This document shows positions 17,545-27,311 of a stretch of 64,000 nucleotides of DNA, one piece after another. The notes beneath the pieces were generated by a model. The model was not told the origin of the DNA. It ran no database searches and was given only the letters and a program-made list of their open reading frames with translations. Source of the DNA: Pseudomonadota bacterium (GTDB taxonomy: Bacteria; Desulfobacterota; Desulfobacteria; Desulfobacterales; RPRI01); NCBI GenBank assembly GCA_018817425.1, contig JAHITX010000023.1, positions 1 to 64,000 on the forward strand, in the 5' to 3' direction. Numbering within the stretch: position 1 is the stretch's first letter; every line of letters begins with the position of its first letter. A program made the translations under genes and the position numbers.

Positions 17545-18026
17545 AACCTTGTCTCCTTTTGAATAGTGTTTTGATAACAACTTTACAAATACCAACTCCC
17601 ATTCTTTTTTTTATACCCCTCCTTTTTTATAGTATTTGACAGCACTAAAGAAATTTCTGCTACCATCGCATCATCATATAATGCGCGATCGGAGATAATC
17701 TGATGCTGCCTCAACGCCGGCAATGGGCGTTTTTCCTCAAAGTTGAATAAAGAAATATTGATTTTTTTAATTCAATGAACAAAAACAATATGTATTGTAC
17801 ACTCAGTTTATGGTAACAATCGTATATGTAGATAAAGAAATCTTGCAGGTAATAGTAGAATTAGTCTTTTTACTTATTTAATTATAAGCCTAACTTGACA
17901 CAAAAACTTTCTTTTGGTATATGTCAAAAAAATATAAAAATATCGAAATAATAATTGTATTCCATCTATTCAGCGCTTCCTGCTTTTTAAGCATCAACGG
18001 TACTTTGTGTCCTCATAGGATAAATT
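17545..18026. other. Divergent control region between DUF1302 copy 2 and regulator R2
   Basis: No gene was found in these 482 bases. The left part is the DUF1302 leader, similar to the one near 1740-1800. The right part holds the R2 promoter (17895-17923) and a leader with the core CATCAA (17992-17997) that also occurs upstream of R1 (4352-4357) and of the decayed copy (45297-45302) at about the same distance from the start codon. Confidence 0.5.
17895..17923 (+). promoter_or_regulatory. Candidate sigma-70 promoter of regulator R2
   Basis: TTGACA (17895-17900) and TATATG (17918-17923) are separated by 17 bases. TGTCAA follows at 17922-17927, making an inverted repeat with the -35 hexamer, a possible operator. 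About 100 bases upstream of the R2 start codon; a related block precedes R1. Confidence 0.5.
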
Positions 18027-19652
18027 ATGTCATCTAAGATTTCATTACAACGAAATGAACTTTCGTCTGAAAAAGTCATGCTATACAAATCCCTCGGATC
18101 TCTTAGTAAAGCATACCGGCAATGGCGTAAAATGAGCCAGGAAGTATTTGCAGAATCAATAAAAATAAGTGTTCGTGAATTACAGAATTGGGAAGCCAAT
18201 CGTCGACGTGCCCAAATTGAGAATCTCCATGATATTGCCGAATTTACCGGAATCCCCATGCAGGTGCTGATTGCTCTTAATGCAGATCAGCCTGTCTGGT
18301 ATTCACTGCGTAAGAGGTTGTTTATGTACTCTTCTATAGAAGAAGCACAGTTTTCCTCTCATGAGTTATTCAGGCATCGCGAAACATCTGATGATAACAA
18401 TCTTTTAAAGAAAGTCTCTATTACTAAAGACAAGCACATCGAAATGATTCTATCATGCCATCAAGATCTTTATGGTTCCAAGAAGCCATTGGAAAGTTCA
18501 ATTATTAAAGCTGCTATCAGTATAGTGCCCAACCTGAGTAACATGATATTTGACTCCTGGAACCATTTTGTGGGTCATCAGATATGCTTGCCTATAAAGC
18601 TGGAAGCATATCAAGCGCTTAAGAAACAAAAGACCATCGAAAATTATCTGACCCGTGAAATGATAAGTGATATTACTACACTGGACGAAGGAGTTTTCTT
18701 CTACTATTCTACATTCGGAGCCAATCTAAGCGCAGCATCACGACTAATTATAGTTGGTGCTCGTAGTCTTTCTGACATAAAACAGAAAGATGGCTACCTG
18801 ATCGCCAGCCATACGATCACAAAAGAAGCCGCGACTGTTCAGGAAAATGCGGGAATGAAGTTTGTTGGGAACTATGAGTGCATGCTTGATAATCTTCACT
18901 CTACCATATACGAGATTGGATTGAAATATTATCTGAGACCCAATGGGCCGGTAGGATGGATCATTGATCAGTTTAAGGAAGAAGTTTTGGTTAAAAAAAA
19001 GAAAAAACAAAACCAAAAGAAAATGTCACCGGTTCTTTCTGCTCAGGACCAGGACAAATCCAGCCATCCCGGAAAAAATTTTACACCAGCAAATATGTCA
19101 GAAAAAAATAATCACGCAATCGTTGATAAATTTGTTACAATCGTTGATGAAAATAAACGCAAAATCCAAGATGGTAAAACGCAATACATTAATTTAACAA
19201 TGGTAGCCTGTAAAAATCCAAAATGTACTCTTTATGGTAAAACAGAAAAAGGTAATATCGTTTTTAACGGAACATACCGGACAAAGCAAGGATCGCCAGG
19301 TCGGAGATTTCTATGCAAAAAATGCAGTAAATCATTTTGCCACAGAACAGGGACCATCTTTTATGACCTCCGTTCTCCTGAAGAAAAGGTTATAAAGTCT
19401 CTTAGTCTTTTGCTAAAAGGAATGCCTTTACAAGGTGTAGCAGACTCTTTGGGTACTACTAACAGCACGGTTCGACGATGGTTAGGCATTGCAACCAGAC
19501 AGAGTAAAAAATTAGATGCTCTGCTTATTAAGGAATACAATGTGTCTCCTATAGAGTTAGCTGCTTTATGGACTTTTGTTAAAACAAATTCTCTTCGCCC
19601 AAGAGCATTTCAAAGCAGGGCGAAAAATAAATCCTATTCAACAACAAAATAG
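18027..19652 (+). CDS. Regulator R2: XRE HTH, possible GNAT-like domain, IS1-type zinc ribbon and HTH
   Basis: The 541-residue paralogue of R1 has the same domain order: XRE HTH (about 20-83), possible GNAT-like middle domain (about 136-285, with ILSCHQDLYG, FVGHQICLPI, EGVFFYYSTF), a linker with IVD at 365-367 and 372-374, zinc ribbon C395-x4-C400...C430-x2-C433, HTH (about 452-492). The ending ELAALWTFVK has Ala512 where IS1-type transposases have the first DDE aspartate, so the end is not a catalytic remnant under selection for transposition. AGGAT lies near the start codon. It is divergent from the DUF1302-to-HdrB operon, and transcriptional control of that operon is inferred from position and the two DNA-binding domains. 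Confidence 0.8.
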   Translation: MSSKISLQRNELSSEKVMLYKSLGSLSKAYRQWRKMSQEVFAESIKISVRELQNWEANRRRAQIENLHDIAEFTGIPMQVLIALNADQPVWYSLRKRLFMYSSIEEAQFSSHELFRHRETSDDNNLLKKVSITKDKHIEMILSCHQDLYGSKKPLESSIIKAAISIVPNLSNMIFDSWNHFVGHQICLPIKLEAYQALKKQKTIENYLTREMISDITTLDEGVFFYYSTFGANLSAASRLIIVGARSLSDIKQKDGYLIASHTITKEAATVQENAGMKFVGNYECMLDNLHSTIYEIGLKYYLRPNGPVGWIIDQFKEEVLVKKKKKQNQKKMSPVLSAQDQDKSSHPGKNFTPANMSEKNNHAIVDKFVTIVDENKRKIQDGKTQYINLTMVACKNPKCTLYGKTEKGNIVFNGTYRTKQGSPGRRFLCKKCSKSFCHRTGTIFYDLRSPEEKVIKSLSLLLKGMPLQGVADSLGTTNSTVRRWLGIATRQSKKLDALLIKEYNVSPIELAALWTFVKTNSLRPRAFQSRAKNKSYSTTK

Positions 19653-19724
19653 GGTTGAGCACCTTAAATAAATGCCCCCACCTTTTTTATATAATATCCG
19701 GTCAGCAGCCACTGCAATTCCATC

Positions 19725-20060
19725 CTATCTGTTGCAGGATAAATCAACTGCCTCTCGGCTGTCTATCCTTAATACCCGATCAGGTTGGCTCCTATCATTC
19801 TTATTAATTTGTGCCGGGCGACCACTGCGTTCCTTTTCTATAAGACCTCTTACGCCTTCATTATTTAGTCTCTGTATCCACTGCACCGCAGTCCAGCGAC
19901 TTACTTCGAAAAGTTCAGCTATCTGGCTACTGGTCCATCCATTCAGAACCAACAAACCAGCTGTAATACGAATACCCAGCCAGGTTTTTAGATCCTGTTG
20001 AGCCATTTCAAGAAGAGCTTTCTTTGTCACTGATTGATTGCTTATAGTTAATGCTTTCAT
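19725..20060 (-). mobile_element. IS630-family transposase fragment (N-terminal HTH only)
   Basis: The 111-codon frame holds the IS630-type DNA-binding region: a first HTH with GWTSSQIAELFEVSRWTAVQWIQR, then LNNEGVRGLIEKERSGRPAQI. A full protein would be about three times longer and contain a DDE domain. Here the frame ends in unrelated residues, and no DDE motif is visible downstream. No terminal inverted repeats are evident. It marks an old insertion between regulator R2 and the next operon. Confidence 0.7.
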
Positions 20061-20209
20061 TAAATTCTCCCGCTATCAAATTGCGTATTGTAAAAGTTGT
20101 ATTTACTTTACTATGTTTATTCTCTTTGATATGAATATATATGAGTGCTTACCGTATATGCACTCATACACAAACAGAGCAAAAACATAATAATGGTGTT
20201 AATATTTTG

Positions 20210-20785
20210 TCATACAACCTTTTTTGCTGTTTCTTCTGCCAATTTCATTAAATCTTCACGGACTTCAGCATCGCCTACATTCATAACCTCGCATGCCCGG
20301 ATTACCTGGTTATCACCAAATCCGTGCCAGTCGAAAAAAAACGCATATCTTTCAAAAACATCTTCAAACCGTTTTTCTTCGGGATGCCCCTGGGTTTGTA
20401 TAAAAACCATTTTTTTACCGGGCTTAAGACGGCTACGGTAAGGATTACTTCCAAAATCCGGCACAAAATAGGAAAAAGTTCTATCAATAAATGCTTTGAC
20501 CTGGCTTGAGACTTCACCATAATAAATCGGGGTAGCAATTACCAGAATATCACAATTCTGAACCTCATCCAGCACTTCTGCCAGATCATCTTTAAGGACA
20601 CATTTATCCAACTTTGTTTTGCAGGTCATGCATGCCTGACAACCACGGTATTGAAGCTTGTTTAAGGAAAAGGATTTTACTTTGGCACCCAGTTTCTCAG
20701 CAGTTTCATTGAATCGCCTGGCAATAACATTACTGTTTCCCTTGGGTCTGGGACTTCCGAACAGACAAACTATTTTTTTTGACAT
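20210..20785 (-). CDS. Iron-sulfur flavoprotein / NADPH-dependent FMN reductase family
   Basis: The 191-residue flavodoxin-like protein has the FMN phosphate loop GSPRPKGNSN near the N-terminus and TPIYYGEVSSQVKAFIDR. A compact cysteine motif, C-x2-C-x2-C-x6-C (GCQACMTCKTKLDKC), matches the [4Fe-4S] site of iron-sulfur flavoproteins of the Isf type, which pass electrons from ferredoxin to small acceptors. TAGGAG precedes the start. As the last gene of the 24-kb minus-strand run it probably feeds or drains electrons for the neighbouring ferredoxin-linked enzymes (inference). Confidence 0.85.
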   Translation of the reverse strand: MSKKIVCLFGSPRPKGNSNVIARRFNETAEKLGAKVKSFSLNKLQYRGCQACMTCKTKLDKCVLKDDLAEVLDEVQNCDILVIATPIYYGEVSSQVKAFIDRTFSYFVPDFGSNPYRSRLKPGKKMVFIQTQGHPEEKRFEDVFERYAFFFDWHGFGDNQVIRACEVMNVGDAEVREDLMKLAEETAKKVV

Positions 20786-20837
20786 TTTTTCTCCTATCTA
20801 TCGATATATAATTATAATATTTGAATGCGTTCCTATA

Positions 20838-21665
20838 TCAGTTATTTCCATGTTTAGCAGGGCCGATAAGGGCGCTTTCAGAGCTGGATGGCACATGGGC
20901 AAATATTCCGCCATCCACCGCAATAATCTCACCTGTAATAAAAGAAGCATCATCTGAAACAAGAAATGCAACTATATTTGCGATATCTTCGGGCATACCC
21001 AGTCTTGGGGTAAGGGTATACTTTAACATCATTTCTTCCACTTCGGGAGTGATAGTGGCTTTGGCCGTTGCCGTGAGCATCAGCCCAGGGCAGATGGCGT
21101 TACAGCGTATACCCTGTTTTCCGTATTGAGTTGCAGCATACTTGGTAAGGGAAATAACCGCTGCTTTAGATACTCCATAAGCTGTACGAGCCATGTCACC
21201 GGCCACACCGGCCCCGGAGGATGTATTTACTATCGTACCACCACCACGTTTAATCATTTGAGGTATGGCATACTTGCAGGCCAGCATGGTTCCCCTGACT
21301 GTGATTTCCATAGTCTTGTCCCAGGTCGCAGCCTCCATATTTACTATATCTCTATCACCAGGACCTGGCAGAGCTGCGGCATTGTTGTGCAATATGTCCA
21401 GACCGCCGAACTCACGAACTGCCGTCTCAACCATAGCCTTGATAGTGTCTTCATTACGAAGATCCACATGGCAGGCCACTGCTTCTCCTCCTTCACTCTT
21501 AATTTTGGCGACCAATCTTGCAACCGGTTCATCAACAATATCCGCGGCCACCACTTTAGCGCCTTCTTTCGCCAACAGCATAGCTGTCGCACCTCCAATA
21601 CTGTTGCCACCATCAACCAAATAAGCGCCAGTAACAATTGCTACTTTACCACTTAGTTTTCCCAT
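20838..21665 (-). CDS. SDR-family dehydrogenase with an enlarged nucleotide loop (SDR3)
   Basis: The 275-residue protein keeps the SDR catalytic residues (NNAAALP in place of NNAG, Ser in NTSSGAG, and Y-GVS-K). The glycine-rich loop is unusual: TGAYLVDGGNSIGG instead of the compact TGxxxGIG, an insertion of about four residues that may alter cofactor binding. The C-terminus carries an extra tail (HVPSSSESALIG). 12 bases downstream of AOR2, suggesting they act on the same compound as alcohol and aldehyde dehydrogenases. Substrate unknown. Confidence 0.85.
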   Translation of the reverse strand: MGKLSGKVAIVTGAYLVDGGNSIGGATAMLLAKEGAKVVAADIVDEPVARLVAKIKSEGGEAVACHVDLRNEDTIKAMVETAVREFGGLDILHNNAAALPGPGDRDIVNMEAATWDKTMEITVRGTMLACKYAIPQMIKRGGGTIVNTSSGAGVAGDMARTAYGVSKAAVISLTKYAATQYGKQGIRCNAICPGLMLTATAKATITPEVEEMMLKYTLTPRLGMPEDIANIVAFLVSDDASFITGEIIAVDGGIFAHVPSSSESALIGPAKHGNN

Positions 21666-21676
21666 TGTTTTCTCCC

Positions 21677-23557
21677 TTATACAAAACCATTGTCATTGTT
21701 TAGCTGCTTTACAGCGCCATCTGCAGGATCCCAGCCTCTTTCATTATAATATTCGGTCAGCAGCGCATTAAAACTCTCTTTGCTTACAGGATCATGTTCT
21801 TCGCAGTTAGAAACCAGACGCTCCGAAACAAAGCGCCGAGCTATAAAGCTATCATCTTTTCTTGTGCGGCCTTCACGAAGATCAAACATCCTTCTTATAT
21901 CCCAAACACGTCCCGCAGCCTGCAAAAGCTTTTCCCCGTTCATCTTAATCCCTGTGAGAGCTTCATAAAGACCGGCCCAGACTCTTAATTCAACCTGCTG
22001 ATGCATTGGCATCTGGCACTGGCCAAGGCATTCAAACATTGTAGCATTATCTTCCGCCCATTTGGCGAAACGCGCCAGCCCGTAACCTTTTATATCCGTG
22101 ACGGCTTGATCTGCCTGATCCGGTGGCATTCCTAAATGCTTTATTAAAAACTCTTTGGTCATCGCTTTGCCCGCCCACCCAGGTGCGTGAAATCTGTCTC
22201 CCGAAGCATTAATCATGTCGCTGAACAAATCCGGCGACATTGCCCGTCGCGGATCATAATAAATCGCGTGCCCTCTTGTATGCACTGCATATTTTTCCGA
22301 GTTTTTCCCTATAAGCTGAGGTCCTTTGTTTAACCCTTGTGCGAGTATCTTTCCCAATCCTTGCCCGAAAGCCATCTGTCGGAGCAGTTCCTGGACCCCA
22401 TCTGCTGCTCCCCAGTCTAACTCAAGGCCATCGGTATCGGTTTTATCTATGATTTTTTCCCGGTAAAGCTCGATGGCAAAACTAATAGCTGCACCGGCAG
22501 ATAGATAATCCATACCTAAACGGTTGCATAACTCATCGCATCTTATGGCGTCTTCCCACCCTTCGACCGCACAGTGGGCGGCAAATCCGTGAAAACCGCC
22601 AACAAGACAGGAAACAGCCATGCTGCCCCCTGCCTTGTCTCCTTTCAGCAGTCGAATAAGATGTTTGCAGCCGATAGGACAACCCATGCAGGAAATATCT
22701 CCTATTTTTATTTCGCTCATAAATCTGTCGAGTGGAAACTTGTAAGGCAGATCGGGAGGAACAATCTCACTATAATTTTTGTATTCATGAGGACCGAATT
22801 GCGAGATAGGCGGACCCATAGCACGGAGAGTTCCCCATTCTCTAAAAACATTGATGGTTTCTTTTTGACTTTCAATAGACTGCTGATAAGCTTTATCCAT
22901 TAATTCGGAAAATCTTTCCGGGTCAGCCACGGAAATAGATTTAGAACCGGAGATAGCGATAGCCTTGAGATTTTTTGATCCCATAACCGCTCCCATACCC
23001 GATTGGGCATAGGCTGAATACTTGTTTACAATGATGCTGGCCTGGACGGCCATGTTTTCTCCGGCAGGCCCTATACTTGCAACTACATATTGCTTGCCCA
23101 GTTTCTGCCACAGCGCTTCAGTAGTTTCCCATGTATCTTTTCCCCAGAGATCGCTCGCATCGCATATTTCCACATCATCATCTATTTTCAGATAAACAGG
23201 GCGATCCGCCTTGCCGGTTATCATTAAATTATCATAACCGGTAAATTTTAACATCCCCAGATGTCCGGTGCCGGAAATTCCGAGAAACCCCGAGACAGGA
23301 GTTTTAGCGACAACAGTAGTTTTGCAGGCTCCCGGAATTAATGTGCCGACAAAAGGACCCGCACCGAAAATGAGGACATTTTCCGGCCCCAGAGCATCTT
23401 TTTGGGGAGAGGCATTGTCATATGCCAACTTGAAACTTATACCAAGACCCCCGATAAAACGAGAGATCCAGTTGACGGGAATCGGCTCACTGCAAATCTC
23501 TTTTTCTTTCAGATTTACTTTCAGGATTTTTCCGGCATAGCCGCCTAATTTCCCCAT
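21677..23557 (-). CDS. Aldehyde:ferredoxin oxidoreductase family protein (AOR2)
   Basis: The 626-residue enzyme has the start GGYAGKILKVNL, pterin-binding KTPVSGF, GMGAVMGSKNLKAIAISG (about 187-204) and cluster motif C290-x2-C293-x3-C297, with a C-terminal Cys in FECLGQC. AAAGGAGGG lies 5 bases before the start. It is followed by SDR3 and preceded (25 bases) by a small dicluster ferredoxin, a common partner for this family. It oxidises an aldehyde, or reduces an acid, with ferredoxin. The divergence from AOR1 suggests a different substrate. Confidence 0.9.
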   Translation of the reverse strand: MGKLGGYAGKILKVNLKEKEICSEPIPVNWISRFIGGLGISFKLAYDNASPQKDALGPENVLIFGAGPFVGTLIPGACKTTVVAKTPVSGFLGISGTGHLGMLKFTGYDNLMITGKADRPVYLKIDDDVEICDASDLWGKDTWETTEALWQKLGKQYVVASIGPAGENMAVQASIIVNKYSAYAQSGMGAVMGSKNLKAIAISGSKSISVADPERFSELMDKAYQQSIESQKETINVFREWGTLRAMGPPISQFGPHEYKNYSEIVPPDLPYKFPLDRFMSEIKIGDISCMGCPIGCKHLIRLLKGDKAGGSMAVSCLVGGFHGFAAHCAVEGWEDAIRCDELCNRLGMDYLSAGAAISFAIELYREKIIDKTDTDGLELDWGAADGVQELLRQMAFGQGLGKILAQGLNKGPQLIGKNSEKYAVHTRGHAIYYDPRRAMSPDLFSDMINASGDRFHAPGWAGKAMTKEFLIKHLGMPPDQADQAVTDIKGYGLARFAKWAEDNATMFECLGQCQMPMHQQVELRVWAGLYEALTGIKMNGEKLLQAAGRVWDIRRMFDLREGRTRKDDSFIARRFVSERLVSNCEEHDPVSKESFNALLTEYYNERGWDPADGAVKQLNNDNGFV

Positions 23558-23581
23558 AAAACCCTCCTTTAGGAACCATCA

Positions 23582-23812
23582 TTACCAAGATAAAGCGCCA
23601 AAATCGCAATGCTCCACACAAATACCGCAACTAATACAGTCTTCCCTAAATTCTACTTTAAACCAGGCATTGCTCTCATCCGGCTTAACTACGATCTGCG
23701 CTTGCTCCAGACTAAAAAATCTTTCTCTTGTGTTGTAAAATGAACACGCCAGACAGCAGCGAAGGCAGCCCGAGCAGTTTTCTGCTTTTATATTTATTTG
23801 TGATTCAGCCAT
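23582..23812 (-). CDS. Small 4Fe-4S dicluster ferredoxin
   Basis: The 76-residue protein starts at MAESQINI, since AAAGGA lies upstream and an upstream in-frame start overlaps the kinase gene. Two cysteine clusters are visible: C13-x2-C16-x3-C20-x2-C23 near the N-terminus and C-x2-C-x2-C-x3-C (CISCGICVEHC) near the C-terminus. It is probably the electron carrier or small subunit of AOR2, which starts 24 bases downstream. Confidence 0.85.
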   Translation of the reverse strand: MAESQINIKAENCSGCLRCCLACSFYNTRERFFSLEQAQIVVKPDESNAWFKVEFREDCISCGICVEHCDFGALSW

Positions 23813-23846
23813 AAAGAATCCTTTATCGACATATTTATATATAACA

Positions 23847-24908
23847 CTACAAGTCCAAAAGATTTCGCAATTTTTCATAATGGGTCATGGTAATAAAGCC
23901 TTTTGCTCTTTTCGATCTGGCAATATATCTTGCATCCTGTTCCATCCGGGTAAAAAAGATAGCCATGCGCCAGGTAGCAAAAACCTCGTAGTAAAAGAGA
24001 TTCTCGACTTTTCTGTTTGTTACCTTCTCATAGTGGGCAATGGTCTCCTTCATATCGGGAAGTCCCGGCAAGCGGGGAAAAGGCGAATCGGGACGACCCA
24101 CACTGGTGGCCCAATCCATATGGACGAACCAACCCAGATCAGTTTCCGGGTCGCCGAGAAGAACCATTTCCCAGTCTATAACCGCGGCTACTTCACCTTC
24201 GTTGATGATCATATTACCCAGCCGGGCATCACCCCAGCATAACGAAATATATTTTGGCTCAAAACAATTCTTCAAAAGCCAGTCTCTGGTTGCTTTAAGC
24301 ACCGGTGGCATCGGCTCATTATTAAGCGCATAGATCTCATCATAATAAGCAATCTGCCGCTCCATAAAGTCTGTACCTGCCCGTGGAACGCCCAAAAAGT
24401 TCAAGCCCGCTTTCTCCCAGTCGAGGGTATGAATATTTGCTATCGTTTCCACGGCATTCCACCAAATACGGGCTTTTTCTTCCTCTGACGCCTCAAAAAG
24501 CGGGCCGGCAACATGGTAGGGAGGAAACTCTCCCGGAACCCATCCCTCAACCCGCTCCATAATGTAGAAAGGGCCACCCAGCAACGACTCATCCTCTTCC
24601 AGCCAACGGACACGGGGAACAGGCACTACTGTATCCCATAATCTTTCGAGCAGCATATACTGCTTTTTCATATCATAATGATACTTGGGAAACACCGAAA
24701 TGTCCTTGGGAGGCCAACGAATTACCAGGTTTTCCAGCTTCGTCTTCCCCGCTTGCCACCACTTTAGATCGATAAAAAAAGTCTCATTCATACCATCGCC
24801 AGGTCTTTTCAACGGTGAAAGTATAAGTTCGCTATCACTGGGCAGTTTGCTCTTAAACCAAGCCAGGAGATTAACCCGCATAGCCTCCAGATCTAATTCT
24901 TCCTTCAT
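23847..24908 (-). CDS. Aminoglycoside-phosphotransferase-fold kinase
   Basis: The 353-residue protein starts at MKEELDLEA, with AAAGGAGAC upstream. It has the APH fold marks: a catalytic loop with WGDARLGN (Asp as catalytic base, Asn as metal ligand) and the DFG-equivalent IDWEMVLLGDPETDLGW. In catabolic clusters such proteins phosphorylate hydroxyl groups of small molecules and are often wrongly labelled antibiotic kinases. Between AOR2/ferredoxin and a molybdopterin enzyme, phosphorylation of a pathway alcohol or phenol is possible (inference). Substrate unknown. Confidence 0.8.
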   Translation of the reverse strand: MKEELDLEAMRVNLLAWFKSKLPSDSELILSPLKRPGDGMNETFFIDLKWWQAGKTKLENLVIRWPPKDISVFPKYHYDMKKQYMLLERLWDTVVPVPRVRWLEEDESLLGGPFYIMERVEGWVPGEFPPYHVAGPLFEASEEEKARIWWNAVETIANIHTLDWEKAGLNFLGVPRAGTDFMERQIAYYDEIYALNNEPMPPVLKATRDWLLKNCFEPKYISLCWGDARLGNMIINEGEVAAVIDWEMVLLGDPETDLGWFVHMDWATSVGRPDSPFPRLPGLPDMKETIAHYEKVTNRKVENLFYYEVFATWRMAIFFTRMEQDARYIARSKRAKGFITMTHYEKLRNLLDL

Positions 24909-25006
24909 TATCGTCTCCTTTGAAATAATTGTTTTGTGCATTCACATCATAAAGTATTTCATTGTGTCTTTATCAGATTGCCACCGGATGACTTTGATTT
25001 GTCGAT

Positions 25007-27220
25007 TCACTGTTCCTTTTTCACCTCAACAAGCACATCGAATAATGCGGCATTGGGCTGGAAAATCGCTGCCTGGGCCGGGTTAATTATCCCATGTGTC
25101 AACTGGTTGTGGTGGCCCTCCATATAATGTTCAGGCCACCAACCCTGCTGTATATCAACAACACCGGGCTTTACATTCGGGTTAAGTTTAGCTTTCAGTT
25201 TTACTTTTCCACGATCATTAAAGACTTTGACCACATCTCCATCTATAATTTTTCTAGGTTCAGCATCTTTTGGATTAATATAAAGAAACGGTTCGGGATC
25301 ATGCTTTGTAAGAGCTTCAACATTTCCCATTGCCGAGCTTTTTCGGTATTTTGGATGTGAAGTTATAAAACTTAACGGATAGATTTTTGCTTTTTCGCTC
25401 CTGGCGCTTTCTATAGGCTCTATATAAACAGGCAACTGTTGGCCGAAGGATTTTAGCCTTTCAACATAGAATTCAATCCTGCCTGTCGGTGTTTTTAATT
25501 CCTGTATTTTTTCTGTCGGCTTTGCTTTTAACGGACCTTTCTTCAATTTTTCAAGATTAACACCTTCCATGGAAGGATGATCTGAAGCAAGAAACTCCTC
25601 CACATATTGTTCCTCAGTCTTATTAAAGTATTCACTAAACCCCATTCTCCGGCCCAGCTCGGCAGCAATCTGAAAATCGGATTTAGATTCATAAAGCGGT
25701 TCGATGACTTTCTGCTGGAGTTGTAAATATGGAGTGTAGACGGGATAACTATCAAGCAGATCAACATATTCATAGAATGAGGCCTCAGGAAGAACATAGT
25801 CTGCATATTTAGCCGTGACCGTCATGGCAAGATCAACAACCACGATCAGTTCCAGACAAGGCAGAAGATCATTAACAATCCTGTTCATGTCCGGCATTTG
25901 ATTGATAAAGTTCTCACTTGCAATCCATAGGGCTTTTACCGGAAAGGGATCACCTTTGGTAATGGCATCATCGAGCTTCATAATCGGCAGATGATAATAC
26001 TTCTCACCCGGCATCATAACGGCAGGCGAATTCAATACAAAACGGGAAAGTTCGTTCAGGTTGATATTTCCTGTTAGTGCTGCCAGCGTATTAATCGCCC
26101 GCCAGGAAAGATCTCCATAAAAGCTTCTTTGCGAACCCAGCCCCAAACGGATAGCAGCAGGCTTTTTTGTTGCGTAATCAACAGCCAGACGCTGTATTGT
26201 TTCAGCCGGAATGTCCGTGATTTCCGATGCTTTTTCCGGCGTATAGAGCTTAGTCATATCAGCCAGCAAGACAAAAGCCGGCTTGCAGGCGATGCCGTCA
26301 ATGGTGTAGCTTCCGCTTAGGGCAGGTATTTGTGCCATATCATCTGGCTGAGCCTTGCCGGCAGCCTTATCAAAGACCATAAATCGATCAGCTTTACCAT
26401 CTTTGATCAGGTCACTTTCCCTAAGAAACATCCCGTTATCATCTCTTACCAGTAAAGGTCCTACAGTATGATCAGTGATAAACAGTTTCTCTTCAAGCCC
26501 CTGTTCAATAATCACATGTATCATTGCAAGGGCCAGGGCGCCGTCTGTTCCTGGTCTGATTGAGATATGCTCATCACAGCGGGAAGCAGTCCTGGAATAG
26601 CGGGGATCAATACAAACCAGTTTACAGCCGTTTTCTTTGTCTCTCATTATCGTTCGCATGGTGCGCCAACTGGTATTTGCCGGATTGATGCCCCAAACGA
26701 AGCTGAATTTAGGATCTTTGTTGGGAACAAGATACCGCCCTCCAAGTGCCCCAAAAGTTGCCAGGTTGCCACAAAGGCCGGCGGAATCGCCAAAGCCGAC
26801 AATATCAAGCCATGTGCTGTTTGTGAGGCTTGCTACCCTTGAATAACCGGCCCATTTCATGTTCCCTGTTGCACTTGGGTCCGCATTCCAAACAATTGAA
26901 CTAGGGCCATACCGCTGAATCAGTTCTTTTAGTTTATCCGCAATGCCATCCATCGCCTCTTCCCAGGACACCCGCTCCCATTTGCCTTCCCCTCGTTTTC
27001 CGATGCGTTTTAATGGGTAGCGAAGTCTGTCCTTATGATAGATCCATTGCGGTGTGGCAAGCCCAGTTGTGCAACAGCCACGATCAAAACTGTCGGGAAA
27101 GTCAGCGGGAGTCACCTTTGTAATCCTTCCGTCCTTAAGGTGCGCCATGATTCCGCACATAGCACCGTCTCTTAAGGCACATACAGTACGAACTGTTTTT
27201 GTATTATTTGTCTCAGACAT
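25007..27220 (-). CDS. Molybdopterin oxidoreductase with C-x3-D-x3-C cluster motif (Mop1)
   Basis: The 737-residue DMSO-reductase-family catalytic subunit starts at MSETNNTK with GGAGG upstream. The N-terminal cluster site reads C14-ALR-D18-GAM-C22...C50: the second ligand of the usual C-x3-C-x3-C is Asp (codon GAC). The conserved Lys of the C-x-K-G motif is Thr52. Mo/W-bis-MGD blocks follow: YPLKRIGKRGEGKWERVSWEEA, FVWGINPANTSW, IDPRYSRTASR, IRPGTDGALALA, and a C-terminal dinucleotide-binding domain. A Cys in DSAGLC may bind the metal. It is encoded beside an HdrB-like protein, not a separate Fe-S subunit. No twin-arginine signal, so cytoplasmic. Reaction unknown; hydroxylation, dehydroxylation or hydration are family possibilities. 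Confidence 0.85.
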   Translation of the reverse strand: MSETNNTKTVRTVCALRDGAMCGIMAHLKDGRITKVTPADFPDSFDRGCCTTGLATPQWIYHKDRLRYPLKRIGKRGEGKWERVSWEEAMDGIADKLKELIQRYGPSSIVWNADPSATGNMKWAGYSRVASLTNSTWLDIVGFGDSAGLCGNLATFGALGGRYLVPNKDPKFSFVWGINPANTSWRTMRTIMRDKENGCKLVCIDPRYSRTASRCDEHISIRPGTDGALALAMIHVIIEQGLEEKLFITDHTVGPLLVRDDNGMFLRESDLIKDGKADRFMVFDKAAGKAQPDDMAQIPALSGSYTIDGIACKPAFVLLADMTKLYTPEKASEITDIPAETIQRLAVDYATKKPAAIRLGLGSQRSFYGDLSWRAINTLAALTGNINLNELSRFVLNSPAVMMPGEKYYHLPIMKLDDAITKGDPFPVKALWIASENFINQMPDMNRIVNDLLPCLELIVVVDLAMTVTAKYADYVLPEASFYEYVDLLDSYPVYTPYLQLQQKVIEPLYESKSDFQIAAELGRRMGFSEYFNKTEEQYVEEFLASDHPSMEGVNLEKLKKGPLKAKPTEKIQELKTPTGRIEFYVERLKSFGQQLPVYIEPIESARSEKAKIYPLSFITSHPKYRKSSAMGNVEALTKHDPEPFLYINPKDAEPRKIIDGDVVKVFNDRGKVKLKAKLNPNVKPGVVDIQQGWWPEHYMEGHHNQLTHGIINPAQAAIFQPNAALFDVLVEVKKEQ

Positions 27221-27311
27221 TATCTGCCTCCATGGTAACAATGGGAATAAAAATATAACGGGGGTTGCTTATTATGTTCCATATTTCTATCCCCATTATT
27301 TTAATTGAGCA

